Below, one piece after another: positions 1 through 8,105 of a stretch of 26,687 nucleotides of DNA. A program made the position numbers and the translations under genes. Source of the DNA: Pleurocapsa sp. MO_226.B13 (GTDB taxonomy: Bacteria > Cyanobacteriota > Cyanobacteriia > Cyanobacteriales > Xenococcaceae); contig JASJEI010000259.1 of NCBI GenBank assembly GCA_030064795.1, positions 1 through 26,687 of the forward strand, in the 5' to 3' direction. Each line of letters starts with the position of its first letter. The first letter of the stretch is position 1. The notes under the pieces are model-generated. The model was not told the DNA's origin. It ran no database searches and worked only from the letters and a program-made list of their open reading frames with translations.

Positions 1-34
1 TCAAATGGATAAGTTTTAGCCAGAGGTTATTGCC

Positions 35-100
35 CGCCGACCGCCCCAATTGTGAGGGGTAAGCGTGTCAAAGTCCCCAAATTCGTAGGGGCGGTCGGCG
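35..100. repeat. Perfect 13-bp inverted repeat beside a transposase remnant
   Basis: The arm CGCCGACCGCCCC (35-47) is the exact reverse complement of GGGGCGGTCGGCG (88-100), with 40 bases between the arms. A second, smaller hairpin overlaps the right arm (93-110: seven pairs including one G-U, loop GAAG). The arms are much richer in G+C than the surroundings. It could be the end of a small mobile or REP-like element. Other copies would have to be found elsewhere in the genome to tell. Confidence 0.6.
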
Positions 101-151
101 AAGGCTGACCAACTTTGACCAGGTTTTCTCTCGGGGTGCAATCAAAAGTAG

Positions 152-442
152 TTGGTGGTCTCCAAGAGCGATCGCCAAGCTCTAGAACGTTTGTATTTAG
201 TAGTCGCCTTAGCTTTTTTATTTGCCACAGCTCACGGTATGGCAGTCCAGTTGAAAGGATTGAAAACTCAGGTTGCTCCTCATTGGGAGCGTGGATTGAG
301 TTATCTTAAAATTGGTATTCGATGGCTCAAAGGAGTTTTACATAAAGGTCGTGATTTGTTTTCTCCTGCGCCTTTATTTTCCCAAGACACTATTTCTACC
401 AGCCTATCGAGTAGAGCAGCCCCCCAAGCTCATGAGCTTTGA
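152..442 (+). pseudogene. IS4-type transposase, C-terminal remnant
   Basis: Only the C-terminal tail of a cyanobacterial IS4-type DDE transposase is left. It is a hydrophobic helix (LYLVVALAFLFATAHG) followed by HWERGLSYLKIGIRWLKGVL, a tail I recognise from cyanobacterial IS4-like elements. The catalytic Asp-Asp-Glu part would lie upstream and is missing. An in-frame TAG stands directly before the fragment at 149-151, and the first possible start is a TTG without a ribosome binding site. After the stop at 442, another frame stays open to 581, but I cannot show that it belongs to the same gene. The fragment should be inactive. The family call rests on remembered similarity. Confidence 0.65.
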
Positions 443-578
443 TGCTCTACTCAAATGGAAGTCTAGAATCTTCAAACATCAACAATACATATTAAATACC
501 GAACCACCACAACAGACTAGCTTATTTGACCCACCAAGAGCCACTGCGATAGCGATGCGATTAATCCTGAGACGACCA

Positions 579-593
579 TGAGCGGAACGCTCA
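579..593. repeat. Short palindrome with GAA loop
   Basis: TGAGCG-GAA-CGCTCA forms a perfect six-pair stem with a three-base GAA loop. No T-run follows, so it is not an intrinsic terminator. Similar small palindromes with GAA or TTC loops occur at 3893-3903, 4033-4045 and 6428-6442. Confidence 0.6.
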
Positions 594-809
594 CAACCAA
601 GGATGAAAATAGGTTGATTAAGGAATTTACTTGGTTTCAGCTTCTATTTTCAGGTTAGAACCAGCCATCTTCGCTCTGATTTCCTCACAAGTTATTCAAC
701 TTATTTATTTATTTTAGAGACAGAAAGAACAAAGAGAAAGTTCTGTTTCTCAGTCTAGAGCGACAAGCTTATGTAAATCTTTCTGGTTTGGTCGATGGGA
801 GGAAGCTCA

Positions 810-1181
810 ATGATGAAACTAGATTTTCACGGTCAAGATTATGAAGACCCTGACCTAGAATGGCAAGTAACTGAAGGGGAAGTAGATAGTCAAGAGTGTC
901 CTGGAACAGGTTCAGTTCATCGCAGGGAAGAACAACACCCTATTCCACAGGCAGAGAGCGAAAAGTCCGATTCTAAACAACTGACTTGGAAGACAATCGC
1001 TGATGATGAGTTAAGAGAAGCATCAATTCGTCAACGAGTTAGAAAGCTGGAAAATAATCTCTTTGATGAGTATTGGGATGAGATCGGGGCTGTCAAAGCC
1101 CGTATGTTCAATGCTACGCGAACTAGACCCAAAGGTTTGAACCAATTTTCTTCACAGAGTCTTGAGGTTGTTTGTGTATAA
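810..1181 (+). CDS. Hypothetical acidic protein
   Basis: I do not recognise this protein of about 123 residues. The start is placed at 810 (or 813, two ATG codons in a row) because GGAGGA at 798-803 lies six to nine bases upstream. The in-frame ATG at 795 is upstream of that site and is less likely. The first half is rich in Asp, Glu, Gln and Ser and looks disordered. The second half has a charged, probably helical stretch (ELREASIRQRVRKLENNLFD). There is no signal peptide or membrane segment. It precedes the SPFH lipoprotein gene in the same direction with a 90-base gap, so co-transcription is possible. Confidence 0.55.
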   Translation: MMKLDFHGQDYEDPDLEWQVTEGEVDSQECPGTGSVHRREEQHPIPQAESEKSDSKQLTWKTIADDELREASIRQRVRKLENNLFDEYWDEIGAVKARMFNATRTRPKGLNQFSSQSLEVVCV

Positions 1182-1271
1182 CTAAGTTCGAGAAGCGGAA
1201 TCAGCAATTAATTTGGATTCAACCCAATGAAGCTAGATCCGAACCATGAAGCTTAGAGGAGAGACAGTATC

Positions 1272-2135
1272 ATGAAGCGAAAATTCCTATTAATACTCAC
1301 AATACTGATCGGAGAAATTAACTTGGCTGGATGTATGACAACAGTGGAAACTGGTGAAATGGGAATGCGTACCAGCTTTGGTAAACTAATCGAAACTGAA
1401 AACCCAGGCTTACATTTCTACACTCCCTTCAAAGGGAATATGCACAAGTTAAATCTACGTTCTCAAACAATTTCAATTCCGATGCCTGCCTATTCCAAAG
1501 ATTCTCAAATTGCTCCTGAAAATAAGATTCAAGTCACCTTTTCTCTACAAGAAGAGCAGGCAGAAAGAGTATTTAAACGCTACGGTCAACAGTACACAAT
1601 CACTCAAGTAGAACCAAGGGTTGCTAATATTTTTCGCGAAGAATTTGGGACTCGGAATGCTTTACAAATTGTCCAAAATCGGCAAGAGTTAAATAACTCT
1701 GTACGCACTCGTCTAACTCAAGAATTAAAAACCTTAGGATTAGAAGTCGAAGCAGTTAATATTTCGATTAAATTTTCCTCGGCTTTTGAGAAAGTAGCAG
1801 AAGAAGCTGCCATAGCTCGTTCTCAGGCAAATAAAGCCGAACAAGAATTGCAAAGGGTGAAGTTTGAGGAACAACAAAAATTAGCTCGCGCTGAGGCAGA
1901 TAAACAAGTCCAAGTTTTTGAGGCGCAAGCCAGAGCCGAATCAACTCGCCTACAAGCACAAGCGCAAGCAGAGTCGATTCGTTTACAAACCGAACAACTC
2001 AATCGCAATCCTAAATATATTGAGCTTCTAGAGGCTCAAACCAAATTAAAAGCTGCGGAAAATTGGAACGGTCAATTGCCTAATTATATGGGAGGTTCTG
2101 CCATTCCTTTTATTCAGTTACCAACACAGGAATAG
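1272..2135 (+). CDS. SPFH/band-7 (prohibitin-like) lipoprotein
   Basis: This 287-residue protein has a short hydrophobic N-terminus ending in the lipobox LAGC (Cys21), so it is probably a lipid-anchored protein on the outer face of a membrane. Residues about 25-175 form an SPFH/band-7 domain, with V-E-T-G-E-M-G-M-R-T-S-F-G-K followed by a prohibitin-like N-P-G-L-H-F-Y-T-P-F. Residues about 175-245 are a long Ala/Gln/Glu-rich coiled coil typical of prohibitin-type proteins, which form ring-like membrane scaffolds. The ribosome binding site GAGGAGAG lies about eight bases before the ATG. A nine-codon reading frame (1246-1275) ends in an ATGA overlap with this start. The family call is firm. The physiological role is unknown. 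Confidence 0.85.
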   Translation: MKRKFLLILTILIGEINLAGCMTTVETGEMGMRTSFGKLIETENPGLHFYTPFKGNMHKLNLRSQTISIPMPAYSKDSQIAPENKIQVTFSLQEEQAERVFKRYGQQYTITQVEPRVANIFREEFGTRNALQIVQNRQELNNSVRTRLTQELKTLGLEVEAVNISIKFSSAFEKVAEEAAIARSQANKAEQELQRVKFEEQQKLARAEADKQVQVFEAQARAESTRLQAQAQAESIRLQTEQLNRNPKYIELLEAQTKLKAAENWNGQLPNYMGGSAIPFIQLPTQE

Positions 2136-2450
2136 GCGTTGGTGTAGCAAGCGAACCAATAACAACGCGCTTGCCTTGCCGTCCAGTTTTGTGGACCAAC
2201 CCAAGAAATACCCGCTCGACTCAAATGAAGAGTATTTTCAATTCCCCAATGACTACGAATCCCTTGAGACAAAAGTTGAGCATTACTAATAAGTGAAGAG
2301 AATTAGGAAACTATTTTGAAAAAAACTAATATTATCATCAATTTTATCTGACTCTTTTTTCTTGTTTAAAGAACTAGGAGCAAAAGGTATTGCCATTAAT
2401 CTATAAAAGTAAATAATTGAATTTTATAATAATTTTTTATCATAACATTT
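2136..2450. other. Gene-free, A+T-rich stretch between SPFH gene and transposase remnant
   Basis: No convincing gene is visible. Near 2188-2203 GTCCA and TGGAC can pair around GTTTTG, but no T-run follows. The second half becomes very A+T-rich toward the transposase remnant, possibly debris of the insertion element. I found no clear terminal inverted repeat or target duplication. Confidence 0.5.
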
Positions 2451-2897
2451 TTGAGAAAAAAATTAAGATGCGTTTACCCTGGGTTTATTATAACCAATTT
2501 ATCTGACCCCAATGAAGTAATTAAGCTTTATAAAAAGAGAGCAGGTATCGAAGCCATGTTTCGTGATTATAAGAGTGGAGGTTATAACCTAGAAGGTAGC
2601 AAAGCCAATATTGTTAGGCTGACTAACTTAATTTTATTAATAGCGATCGCTTACACTTCAGCTTGTTTAAAAGGCAAGTCTTTTAAGAATCAAGGACATC
2701 AAAAGTATATTACTCGTCTGACTGAAGCCCAAAGAAACTATAGAAGACATAGTGATTTCCGCGTAGGATTATACGGACATAATTGGGGAATTGCTTGGGA
2801 TTTTTGTTGTGACATAGTTGAAAAGATTATGATAATTAACCGTCATAAGCTTAACTATTATCAGCAAGGATTAAAAGTTTTATCTGCCCTTATTTAA
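2451..2897 (+). pseudogene. IS4-family transposase, C-terminal remnant
   Basis: This 148-codon fragment carries the IS4 signature Y-x2-R-x3-E-x6-K exactly, as YKKRAGIEAMFRDYK, which includes the catalytic Glu. It is followed by a hydrophobic helix (LTNLILLIAIAYTSACLKG) and a Tyr- and Arg-rich tail. The N-terminal half with the two catalytic Asp residues is missing. The first possible start is a TTG in an A-run with no ribosome binding site. The remnant differs in sequence from the one at 152-442, so two separate IS4-type insertions have decayed here. It is not expected to be active, though it might have been mobilised in the past by a full copy elsewhere. Confidence 0.8.
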
Positions 2898-3301
2898 GCA
2901 TTTATTCAATTAATTATACTTTGATTTTAAGCTCATTTCTTATTAATTGAGTTACTTTGTTTTGCCAGTTTAATGTTAACGCATATATCAATTTGTTGGG
3001 AGATTCCCCTCAATCATTTTCCCCTCAATTATACTTATTTAATTTGTCCAAAAGATTAGGCTAGTTTATCTCAATAATTGTTTTCAAAATCATCTGCTTG
3101 AATGGAAATCTTATTCCTAAAGGATTTTTCAGACGCTTGTCACCCCAAAAACCTCTTGGATTGAGGTCGCGAACTACCTCTTTGGTCAAACTTCCTTCAC
3201 GAGTTCTTCAAGATAGTTTTTTATATATTAAGTGGTTAGATCTGTCTTGATAACCAATCAATCTGAATATTCATCAGCTTCAATCGCAGAGGAAATTAGC
3301 C
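2898..3301. other. Gene-free stretch upstream of the CBS-CP12 gene
   Basis: No supported gene is visible. The sequence CCCCTCAAT occurs twice close together (near 3007 and 3023). On the minus strand a 42-codon reading frame with a TTG start runs from 3189 to 3061. It has no ribosome binding site and no recognisable family, so I do not call it a gene. The last part should hold the promoter of the CBS-CP12 gene. Confidence 0.4.
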
Positions 3302-3844
3302 ATGAAAGCATCCGACATTATGACCAAAGAGGTTTTATTAATTCACGGTTCGGCTACAGTAGCTGAAGCGATCGCCATGATGCAAAATAAAAAAATGCGC
3401 TCTTTGATTGTCGAACCCAGCGACGACTCAAATGATTATGGCATTGTTACCGAAGCCGACATTGTATATTTGGTAATCGCCAAGAAAATAGCTCCCGAAC
3501 AGGTCAAAATTCATCAGATAATGACTCAACCCTGCATCGCGGTCGATCCCGATCTCAGTCTTCCTGAAGTAGGGCAATTATTTGCCGAAGCTAGGATTCA
3601 AAAAGCACCTGTAATTAAAGATCGACTACTAGGTATCATTTCTGTAACCGATATTCTGATGAAAACTAAGGTGGCGCAACTATCCCCCACCGATATTTTG
3701 TCCCAAAGAATTGGTGAAGCTGTTTTGCACAGTCGCATCTATTGCGATCTAGAAGAACAAATAGACCATGAATCTGAAATTGCCTGGAATGTGGTCGAAG
3801 AACTTGAATCTGAAAAGGTTGGGGAACGAAAAATGAATATCTAG
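3302..3844 (+). CDS. CBS-domain-pair protein with C-terminal CP12-like tail
   Basis: The protein has 180 residues. Residues 1-60 and about 67-123 are two CBS motifs (KASDIMTKEVLLIHGSATVA; IHQIMTQPCIAVDPDLSLPE), which normally bind adenosine nucleotides as a pair. Residues about 133-172 resemble CP12, the small redox regulator that ties up phosphoribulokinase and GAPDH in the Calvin-Benson cycle. The tail shows the CP12 core pattern A-W-x-x-V-E-E-L as AWNVVEELESE. CBS-CP12 fusions are known in cyanobacteria and are thought to sense AMP/ATP. In this tail Cys148 is kept, but the second cysteine of the C-terminal pair (E-C-A-A-A-W in CP12) is Ser158. A redox disulphide there is therefore not possible. 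GAGGAAAT before the ATG serves as ribosome binding site. The CBS call is firm and the CP12 call is good. Confidence 0.85.
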   Translation: MKASDIMTKEVLLIHGSATVAEAIAMMQNKKMRSLIVEPSDDSNDYGIVTEADIVYLVIAKKIAPEQVKIHQIMTQPCIAVDPDLSLPEVGQLFAEARIQKAPVIKDRLLGIISVTDILMKTKVAQLSPTDILSQRIGEAVLHSRIYCDLEEQIDHESEIAWNVVEELESEKVGERKMNI

Positions 3845-3892
3845 CTAACGCCAGTTCGGGTTAAGAACATTGAATGGTTAGGGTAGCTATAA

Positions 3893-3903
3893 GCCCTTCG
3901 GGC
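3893..3903. repeat. Short palindrome with TTC loop
   Basis: GCCC-TTC-GGGC, a four-pair stem in an otherwise non-coding stretch between the CBS-CP12 gene and the broken htrA gene. The loop TTC is the complement of the GAA loops in the other small palindromes of this window. Confidence 0.45.
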
Positions 3904-3919
3904 GCGACGCATTCCCTTG

Positions 3920-3932
3920 CCCCTATTCGGGG
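3920..3932. repeat. Hairpin CCCC-TATTC-GGGG, first of two related copies
   Basis: CCCCTATTCGGGGATAAA at 3920-3937 matches CCCCATTCGGGGATAAA at 9425-9441 apart from one extra T in the loop. The CCCC/GGGG arms pair in both. The same motif lies beside a damaged gene in both places. Confidence 0.5.
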
Positions 3933-3936
3933 ATAA

Positions 3937-4676
<740 letters not shown>

Positions 4677-4678
4677 CA

Positions 4679-5089
4679 TCACCGCATAGATGGTCTAGGA
4701 GGCATTCTTTGTTCATTGGGAACGGTCGATTCGGCTACTTGAAAACTATTTAGATTAGCTCGCAACAAATCTTTTTGGCGATCGCTTAAATCGGGAATAT
4801 TTAAAACGTCTTCTACTTGCTGATAGGGGCTGTTTTCGATAATTAGGCGAGCTAAATTGGGATAAAATCCTGGGCAGTCGGTAAATGCATTAGCATTAGC
4901 ATTGTTTAGATCGATTTTTACGTTGGATTCAGCACACAATGGTATCGGTGTTTCCGTTTTGGCTGCCAGTATTCTGATGGGTTGAATGTCGAATCCGCCC
5001 GCTAAAGATGATTGCGTCTGGTTAGGCAATCCCCAGCAACCAACTAAAATAAGGCAAAATATACTCAACCAGATTTTTAGTCGTTTCAT
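4679..5089 (-). CDS. psbU: Photosystem II 12 kDa extrinsic protein PsbU
   Basis: The protein has 136 residues. The N-terminus is basic and then hydrophobic, ending in LVGC at residues 15-18. This is a signal sequence and reads as a lipobox. Residues about 57-118 match the PsbU core: [32 protein letters not shown], then [19 protein letters not shown]. It is a helix-hairpin-helix-like fold that docks on the luminal side of photosystem II and helps stabilise the oxygen-evolving manganese cluster. The end (residues 119-136) is odd. Family members as I remember them end near N-x-G-x-Y-K, while this one ends in a Pro-rich basic tail, RMPPRPSMR. It may be a divergent paralogue rather than the main psbU. 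The gene converges on the htrA pseudogene. Confidence 0.75.
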   Translation of the reverse strand: MKRLKIWLSIFCLILVGCWGLPNQTQSSLAGGFDIQPIRILAAKTETPIPLCAESNVKIDLNNANANAFTDCPGFYPNLARLIIENSPYQQVEDVLNIPDLSDRQKDLLRANLNSFQVAESTVPNEQRMPPRPSMR

Positions 5090-5191
5090 TTCTTTACTTT
5101 TAACTGACTTGAGTTCGCATTCAACAATAAAAACATAACGTGAGGAACTTGTGATGAAACGCTCGATATCTAATAAACAACACTACCAATT

Positions 5192-6391
5192 ATGAAAGTA
5201 GGAATCGTTAGAGAAGGCAAAATTAAGACTGATTCTAGAGTGCCGTTAACACCAAAGCAGTGCCGATACTTGCTAGATAAAGATCGCGATTTACAAATAT
5301 TTGTCCAGCCCAGTCCAGATCGCTGCTTTAGCAATTCCGAATATTTAGAGCAAGGTATTTCACTAGCAGAAAATCTTGAGATGTGCGATCTGCTGTTGGG
5401 AATTAAAGAAGTTCCTATTTCAATGCTACTGCCGAATAAAACTTACCTCTTTTTCTCCCATACAATCAAAAAACAATCCTATAATCGAGAACTACTTCGT
5501 TCGATTCTGCAACAAAAAATTCGCCTAATTGACTATGAATGTCTGCGCGATGAAAATGGTAGAAGAGTAATTGCTTTTGGACGCTGGGCGGGAATTGTGG
5601 GCGGTCATAATGCTATTCTGACTTGGGGCAGGCGATCGCGAGAATTCAATCTCAAACCCATGCATCAATGTCATGACTGGGCAGAAGCTCAAACCTATTA
5701 TCAGAATTTACCTCTATCTAACATCAAGCTGGTAGTCACGGGAGAGGGTAGAGTTGCCAATGGAGCTACTGAGGTGCTGGATCTGATGACAATCAAACGA
5801 GTTTCGCCTCAAGCATTTTTAGAACACAACTTTAAAGAACCTGTTTACACACAACTAACGGTCAAAGATATGTATCGTAAAGCAGGGTCAGCTTCTTTTG
5901 ATGAGACTCATTATTATCAACATCCCGAACAGTATGAGTCGATTTTTGAACCCTATACCCATACTGCAAATATCATGCTCAATGGGATCTATTGGGATAA
6001 GCGTATTCCAGTTTTCTTTACCAAAGAAGACATGAAACGCAAAGATTTTACCATTCAAGTCATTGCCGATGTCACCTGCGATATTGCTCCTAATTCCTCA
6101 ATTCCTGCAACCATCAGAGCTTCTTCGATCGCCGAGCCAATTTACGGTTATGACCCTGTATCAGAACAAGAAACTCAGCCATTCCAAAGTCACTGCATCG
6201 ATGTCATGGCAGTAGATAATCTTCCCAATGAACTGCCAAGGGATGCATCAGAAGATTTTGGCGAGCGATTAATCTCAACAGTCTGGGCAGAGTTGAATCG
6301 AACCGATAGTCGAATGATTGATGAAGGAACGATCGCCCTTAATGGTGATTTGAACCAACCTTATGAATATTTGAGAGATTATGTGAGCTAA
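5192..6391 (+). CDS. Saccharopine dehydrogenase (Lys1/LKR)-like NAD(P) oxidoreductase
   Basis: This 399-residue protein belongs to the alanine dehydrogenase/transhydrogenase superfamily and looks most like the lysine-forming saccharopine dehydrogenase (yeast Lys1) or lysine-ketoglutarate reductase. The N-terminal domain has GIKEVP with Lys72 and Glu73, FSHTIKK with His90, and YECL with Glu116. These match in order and spacing the catalytic Lys77, Glu78, His96 and Glu122 I remember for Lys1. FGRWAGIVGG follows. A Rossmann glycine loop is seen at about 182-191 (VVTGEGRVANGA). The C-terminal part has DVTCDIAPNSSIP, and NELPRDASEDFGERL, as in Lys1. There is no partner enzyme for the second half of a saccharopine pathway nearby. 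The exact substrate is inferred, and another amino or imino acid is possible. Confidence 0.7.
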   Translation: MKVGIVREGKIKTDSRVPLTPKQCRYLLDKDRDLQIFVQPSPDRCFSNSEYLEQGISLAENLEMCDLLLGIKEVPISMLLPNKTYLFFSHTIKKQSYNRELLRSILQQKIRLIDYECLRDENGRRVIAFGRWAGIVGGHNAILTWGRRSREFNLKPMHQCHDWAEAQTYYQNLPLSNIKLVVTGEGRVANGATEVLDLMTIKRVSPQAFLEHNFKEPVYTQLTVKDMYRKAGSASFDETHYYQHPEQYESIFEPYTHTANIMLNGIYWDKRIPVFFTKEDMKRKDFTIQVIADVTCDIAPNSSIPATIRASSIAEPIYGYDPVSEQETQPFQSHCIDVMAVDNLPNELPRDASEDFGERLISTVWAELNRTDSRMIDEGTIALNGDLNQPYEYLRDYVS

Positions 6392-6427
6392 ACGACTTTA
6401 ACGTTAATTCGCTATAAGCGTTAACTT

Positions 6428-6442
6428 AACCGCGAAGCGGTT
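6428..6442. repeat. Short palindrome with GAA loop after the Lys1-like gene
   Basis: AACCGC-GAA-GCGGTT is a six-pair stem with a GAA loop, 37 bases after the stop of the preceding gene. No T-run follows on either strand, so an intrinsic terminator is unlikely. A smaller palindrome, CGCT-ATA-AGCG, lies just upstream at about 6410-6420. Confidence 0.55.
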
Positions 6443-6509
6443 TAACAATAAAGAATCGGGATAAAATATAAGTACAATCCTCTATAGTTGCAAAAAGGGG
6501 GTGCGGGGT

Positions 6510-6707
6510 ATGAAAACAGCAAATTCCTCTCGTACCAAAATTTATCGGACAGAATCAGCGCAACCGAAGTCCAGCTCAATTACCGATTCTTTATCATCAA
6601 AAACTACCAAACAAACTGTTAAAACTAGAAACTTTGGCTGGCTGGTAAAAGGAATGGTAGAAGCTTGCCATCAAATTAGTAACGTTAGTAACGGCGATCG
6701 CGATTAA
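6510..6707 (+). CDS. Small hypothetical protein
   Basis: It has 65 residues and I do not recognise it. The ATG at 6510 is preferred to the upstream GTG at 6501 because AAAAGGGGG ends at 6501, a good distance from it. The first 40 residues are rich in Ser, Thr and Lys and look disordered. The rest (FGWLVKGMVEACHQISN) could be a short amphipathic helix. It has no membrane span or signal sequence, and may be a small stress-type protein. Confidence 0.45.
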   Translation: MKTANSSRTKIYRTESAQPKSSSITDSLSSKTTKQTVKTRNFGWLVKGMVEACHQISNVSNGDRD

Positions 6708-6905
6708 GGTATTCAGAGCGTATTGAAAATACTTCACTCTAATATAGAGTAGTTGGGTATAGATATATTGCTATCCCGTTCCAATGCAACGCCATCACAA
6801 CTTTCTCAACTTCTTGGCTTACAATTCAGTAAAAGGTCAAGAAGACCATTGATGCTGAAACTTCATAGTTTTAGTCAGTGACTCGTCTCAAAATGGAGGC
6901 GAATT

Positions 6906-7174
6906 ATAAAACTTAAATATCGTGGAGTTGCTTATGATTATAATCCTACCGAAGTTACTACAGTCGAAAGTAAGGTAGGAGGTAAATATCGGGGTGTTCC
7001 CTGGCAACAAAAAATTCCTCAAATATTCAAGTTGACGAACCTAGTGTCGATTTAAAATATCGTGGTGTGACCTATAGTAAAGGTGCAGTTAAGCTAATTG
7101 ATGTTAAAGTTGAACCCGCAAAAAATTCAGTAATTCACCCAGAAATGTTGCCAGAAAAACAATCTCTGGTTTAG
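6906..7174 (+). pseudogene. DUF4278-domain protein, frameshifted and without ATG
   Basis: The frame starting at 6906 reads K-L-K-Y-R-G-V-A-Y-D-Y-N-P, then GGKYRGVPWQQ, the hallmark of the cyanobacterial DUF4278 family (MKLTYRGVSYEYNP and similar). GGAGG at 6895-6899 is well placed, but the start codon is ATA instead of ATG. Near the A-run at about 6999-7010 the frame shifts by -1, after which VDLKYRGVTYSKGAVKLIDVK and the stop at 7172-7174 follow. Three KYRG-like units are thus spread over two frames. The gene is probably dead. A sequencing error in the A-run could explain the shift but not the ATA. The function of the family is unknown. Confidence 0.75.
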
Positions 7175-7246
7175 TACCTTTGTTCGATCGCAATATTTGA
7201 CTTTATGCTTCAACAAAAATAGTTTATTGATTTTCAACGGGCAACC

Positions 7247-7705
7247 ATGAAACTTATCAGCACAGTTTTTGACGATCGCAACGTCATTCCACCTCGGTAT
7301 ACCTGTGACGGGCAAGATGTTTCACCTCCTCTTACCTGGTCACCTCCACCAGCTAATACTCAAAGTTTGGCTTTAATTTGTGACGATCCTGATGCACCAG
7401 GCAAAATCTGGGTTCACTGGGTTGTTTATAATTTACCACCCTCAACTCGTTCTTTGCCCGAAGCTGTTCCAGAGGGAAGTGCGATCGCAGGGGGCGGTTT
7501 ACAAGGGATTAATGATTTTAACCAGCTTGCTTATGGAGGTCCTTGTCCCCCAGGAGGAACTCACCGTTACTTCTTCAAACTATACGCCCTAGATCGGATG
7601 TTGAACCTCAAACCTGGAGTCAGCAAAGCGGAATTGGAAGTAGCAATGCAAGGTCATATTATCGAGCAAGGAGAATTAATGGGATACTACAGCCGACACC
7701 ACTGA
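7247..7705 (+). CDS. YbhB/YbcL (PEBP, Raf kinase inhibitor-like) family protein
   Basis: This complete 152-residue protein has the usual length of the bacterial phosphatidylethanolamine-binding-protein family. Motifs in order: PPRYTCDGQDVSPPLTW, LALICDDPDAP (acidic ligand pocket), WVHWVVYNLPP, GINDFNQLAYGGPCPPGG, and HRYFFKLYALD. The last two are the PEBP signature. There is no signal peptide, so it is cytoplasmic. Bacterial members bind small anionic ligands and their role is poorly known. It stands alone with weak ribosome binding (GGGCAACC before ATG) and a GATCGCAA-rich leader. Confidence 0.92.
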   Translation: MKLISTVFDDRNVIPPRYTCDGQDVSPPLTWSPPPANTQSLALICDDPDAPGKIWVHWVVYNLPPSTRSLPEAVPEGSAIAGGGLQGINDFNQLAYGGPCPPGGTHRYFFKLYALDRMLNLKPGVSKAELEVAMQGHIIEQGELMGYYSRHH

Positions 7706-7811
7706 GGAGAATGGTTGAATTACACAAATAATCGCCATTTTTATCTCTTGTCTGAGAAAGGGCGATCGCTTCAATCTCTCTGGTTGCGTCGATTTTGAGG
7801 AGGTTATTGTG

Positions 7812-8096
7812 ATGAACAACAATAAAGAACTCTCCAGCTTAATCAATTACTGGGAAGACCAACTATCCAAATGGGAACGGGAATATCGCCTTTTTGGTCC
7901 CAAGGGAGAGATTGCCAAACATCAGACAGGTTTTATCAAGACAGATCTTAATGGTTTGAGAAGCCGAATCAATAAACTCTATCGTTTGCAAAAACAGCTT
8001 AACTCCACTGTTGAAGAACTAGAAGCTTATCGGCAAAAAGTATTAGAACAGGGAAATCAAAGAATGAATCGATATCACATACACCAGTATGAATAG
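7812..8096 (+). CDS. Small coiled-coil hypothetical protein
   Basis: The ATG at 7812, or the GTG directly before it at 7809, follows the very strong ribosome binding site GAGGAGG (7797-7803). The product has about 94 residues and is highly charged and mostly helical. Residues about 40-80 look like a coiled coil (LRSRINKLYRLQKQLNSTVEEL). It has no membrane segment or known family. It ends nine bases before the start of the alpha/beta hydrolase gene, so the two are surely co-translated from one message. The same cluster holds other small helical proteins with equally strong ribosome binding sites (9017-9358 and 10267-10440). Confidence 0.65.
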   Translation: MNNNKELSSLINYWEDQLSKWEREYRLFGPKGEIAKHQTGFIKTDLNGLRSRINKLYRLQKQLNSTVEELEAYRQKVLEQGNQRMNRYHIHQYE

Positions 8097-8105
8097 GAGG
8101 GAATC

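Noticed and set aside
312..581. Open frame of 89 codons after the first transposase remnant
   Set aside because: It overlaps the transposase frame for its first half, has no ribosome binding site and no recognisable family. The part after 442 could be tail of the same element but I cannot support it.
2226..2297. Plus-strand frame of 23 codons starting with ATG after the SPFH gene
   Set aside because: Too short, without a ribosome binding site or similarity to anything known to me.
3061..3189. Minus-strand frame of 42 codons with TTG start
   Set aside because: The amino-acid composition looks plausible, but there is no ribosome binding site, no family and no neighbour in the same direction.
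6428..6442. Terminator of the Lys1-like gene
   Set aside because: The stem is good but no run of T follows on either strand. It fits better with the other GAA-loop palindromes.
6999..7010. Programmed -1 frameshift in the DUF4278 gene
   Set aside because: The A-run does not give a canonical X-XXY-YYZ slippery heptamer in the right frame, and the start codon is also lost. Decay is the simpler reading.
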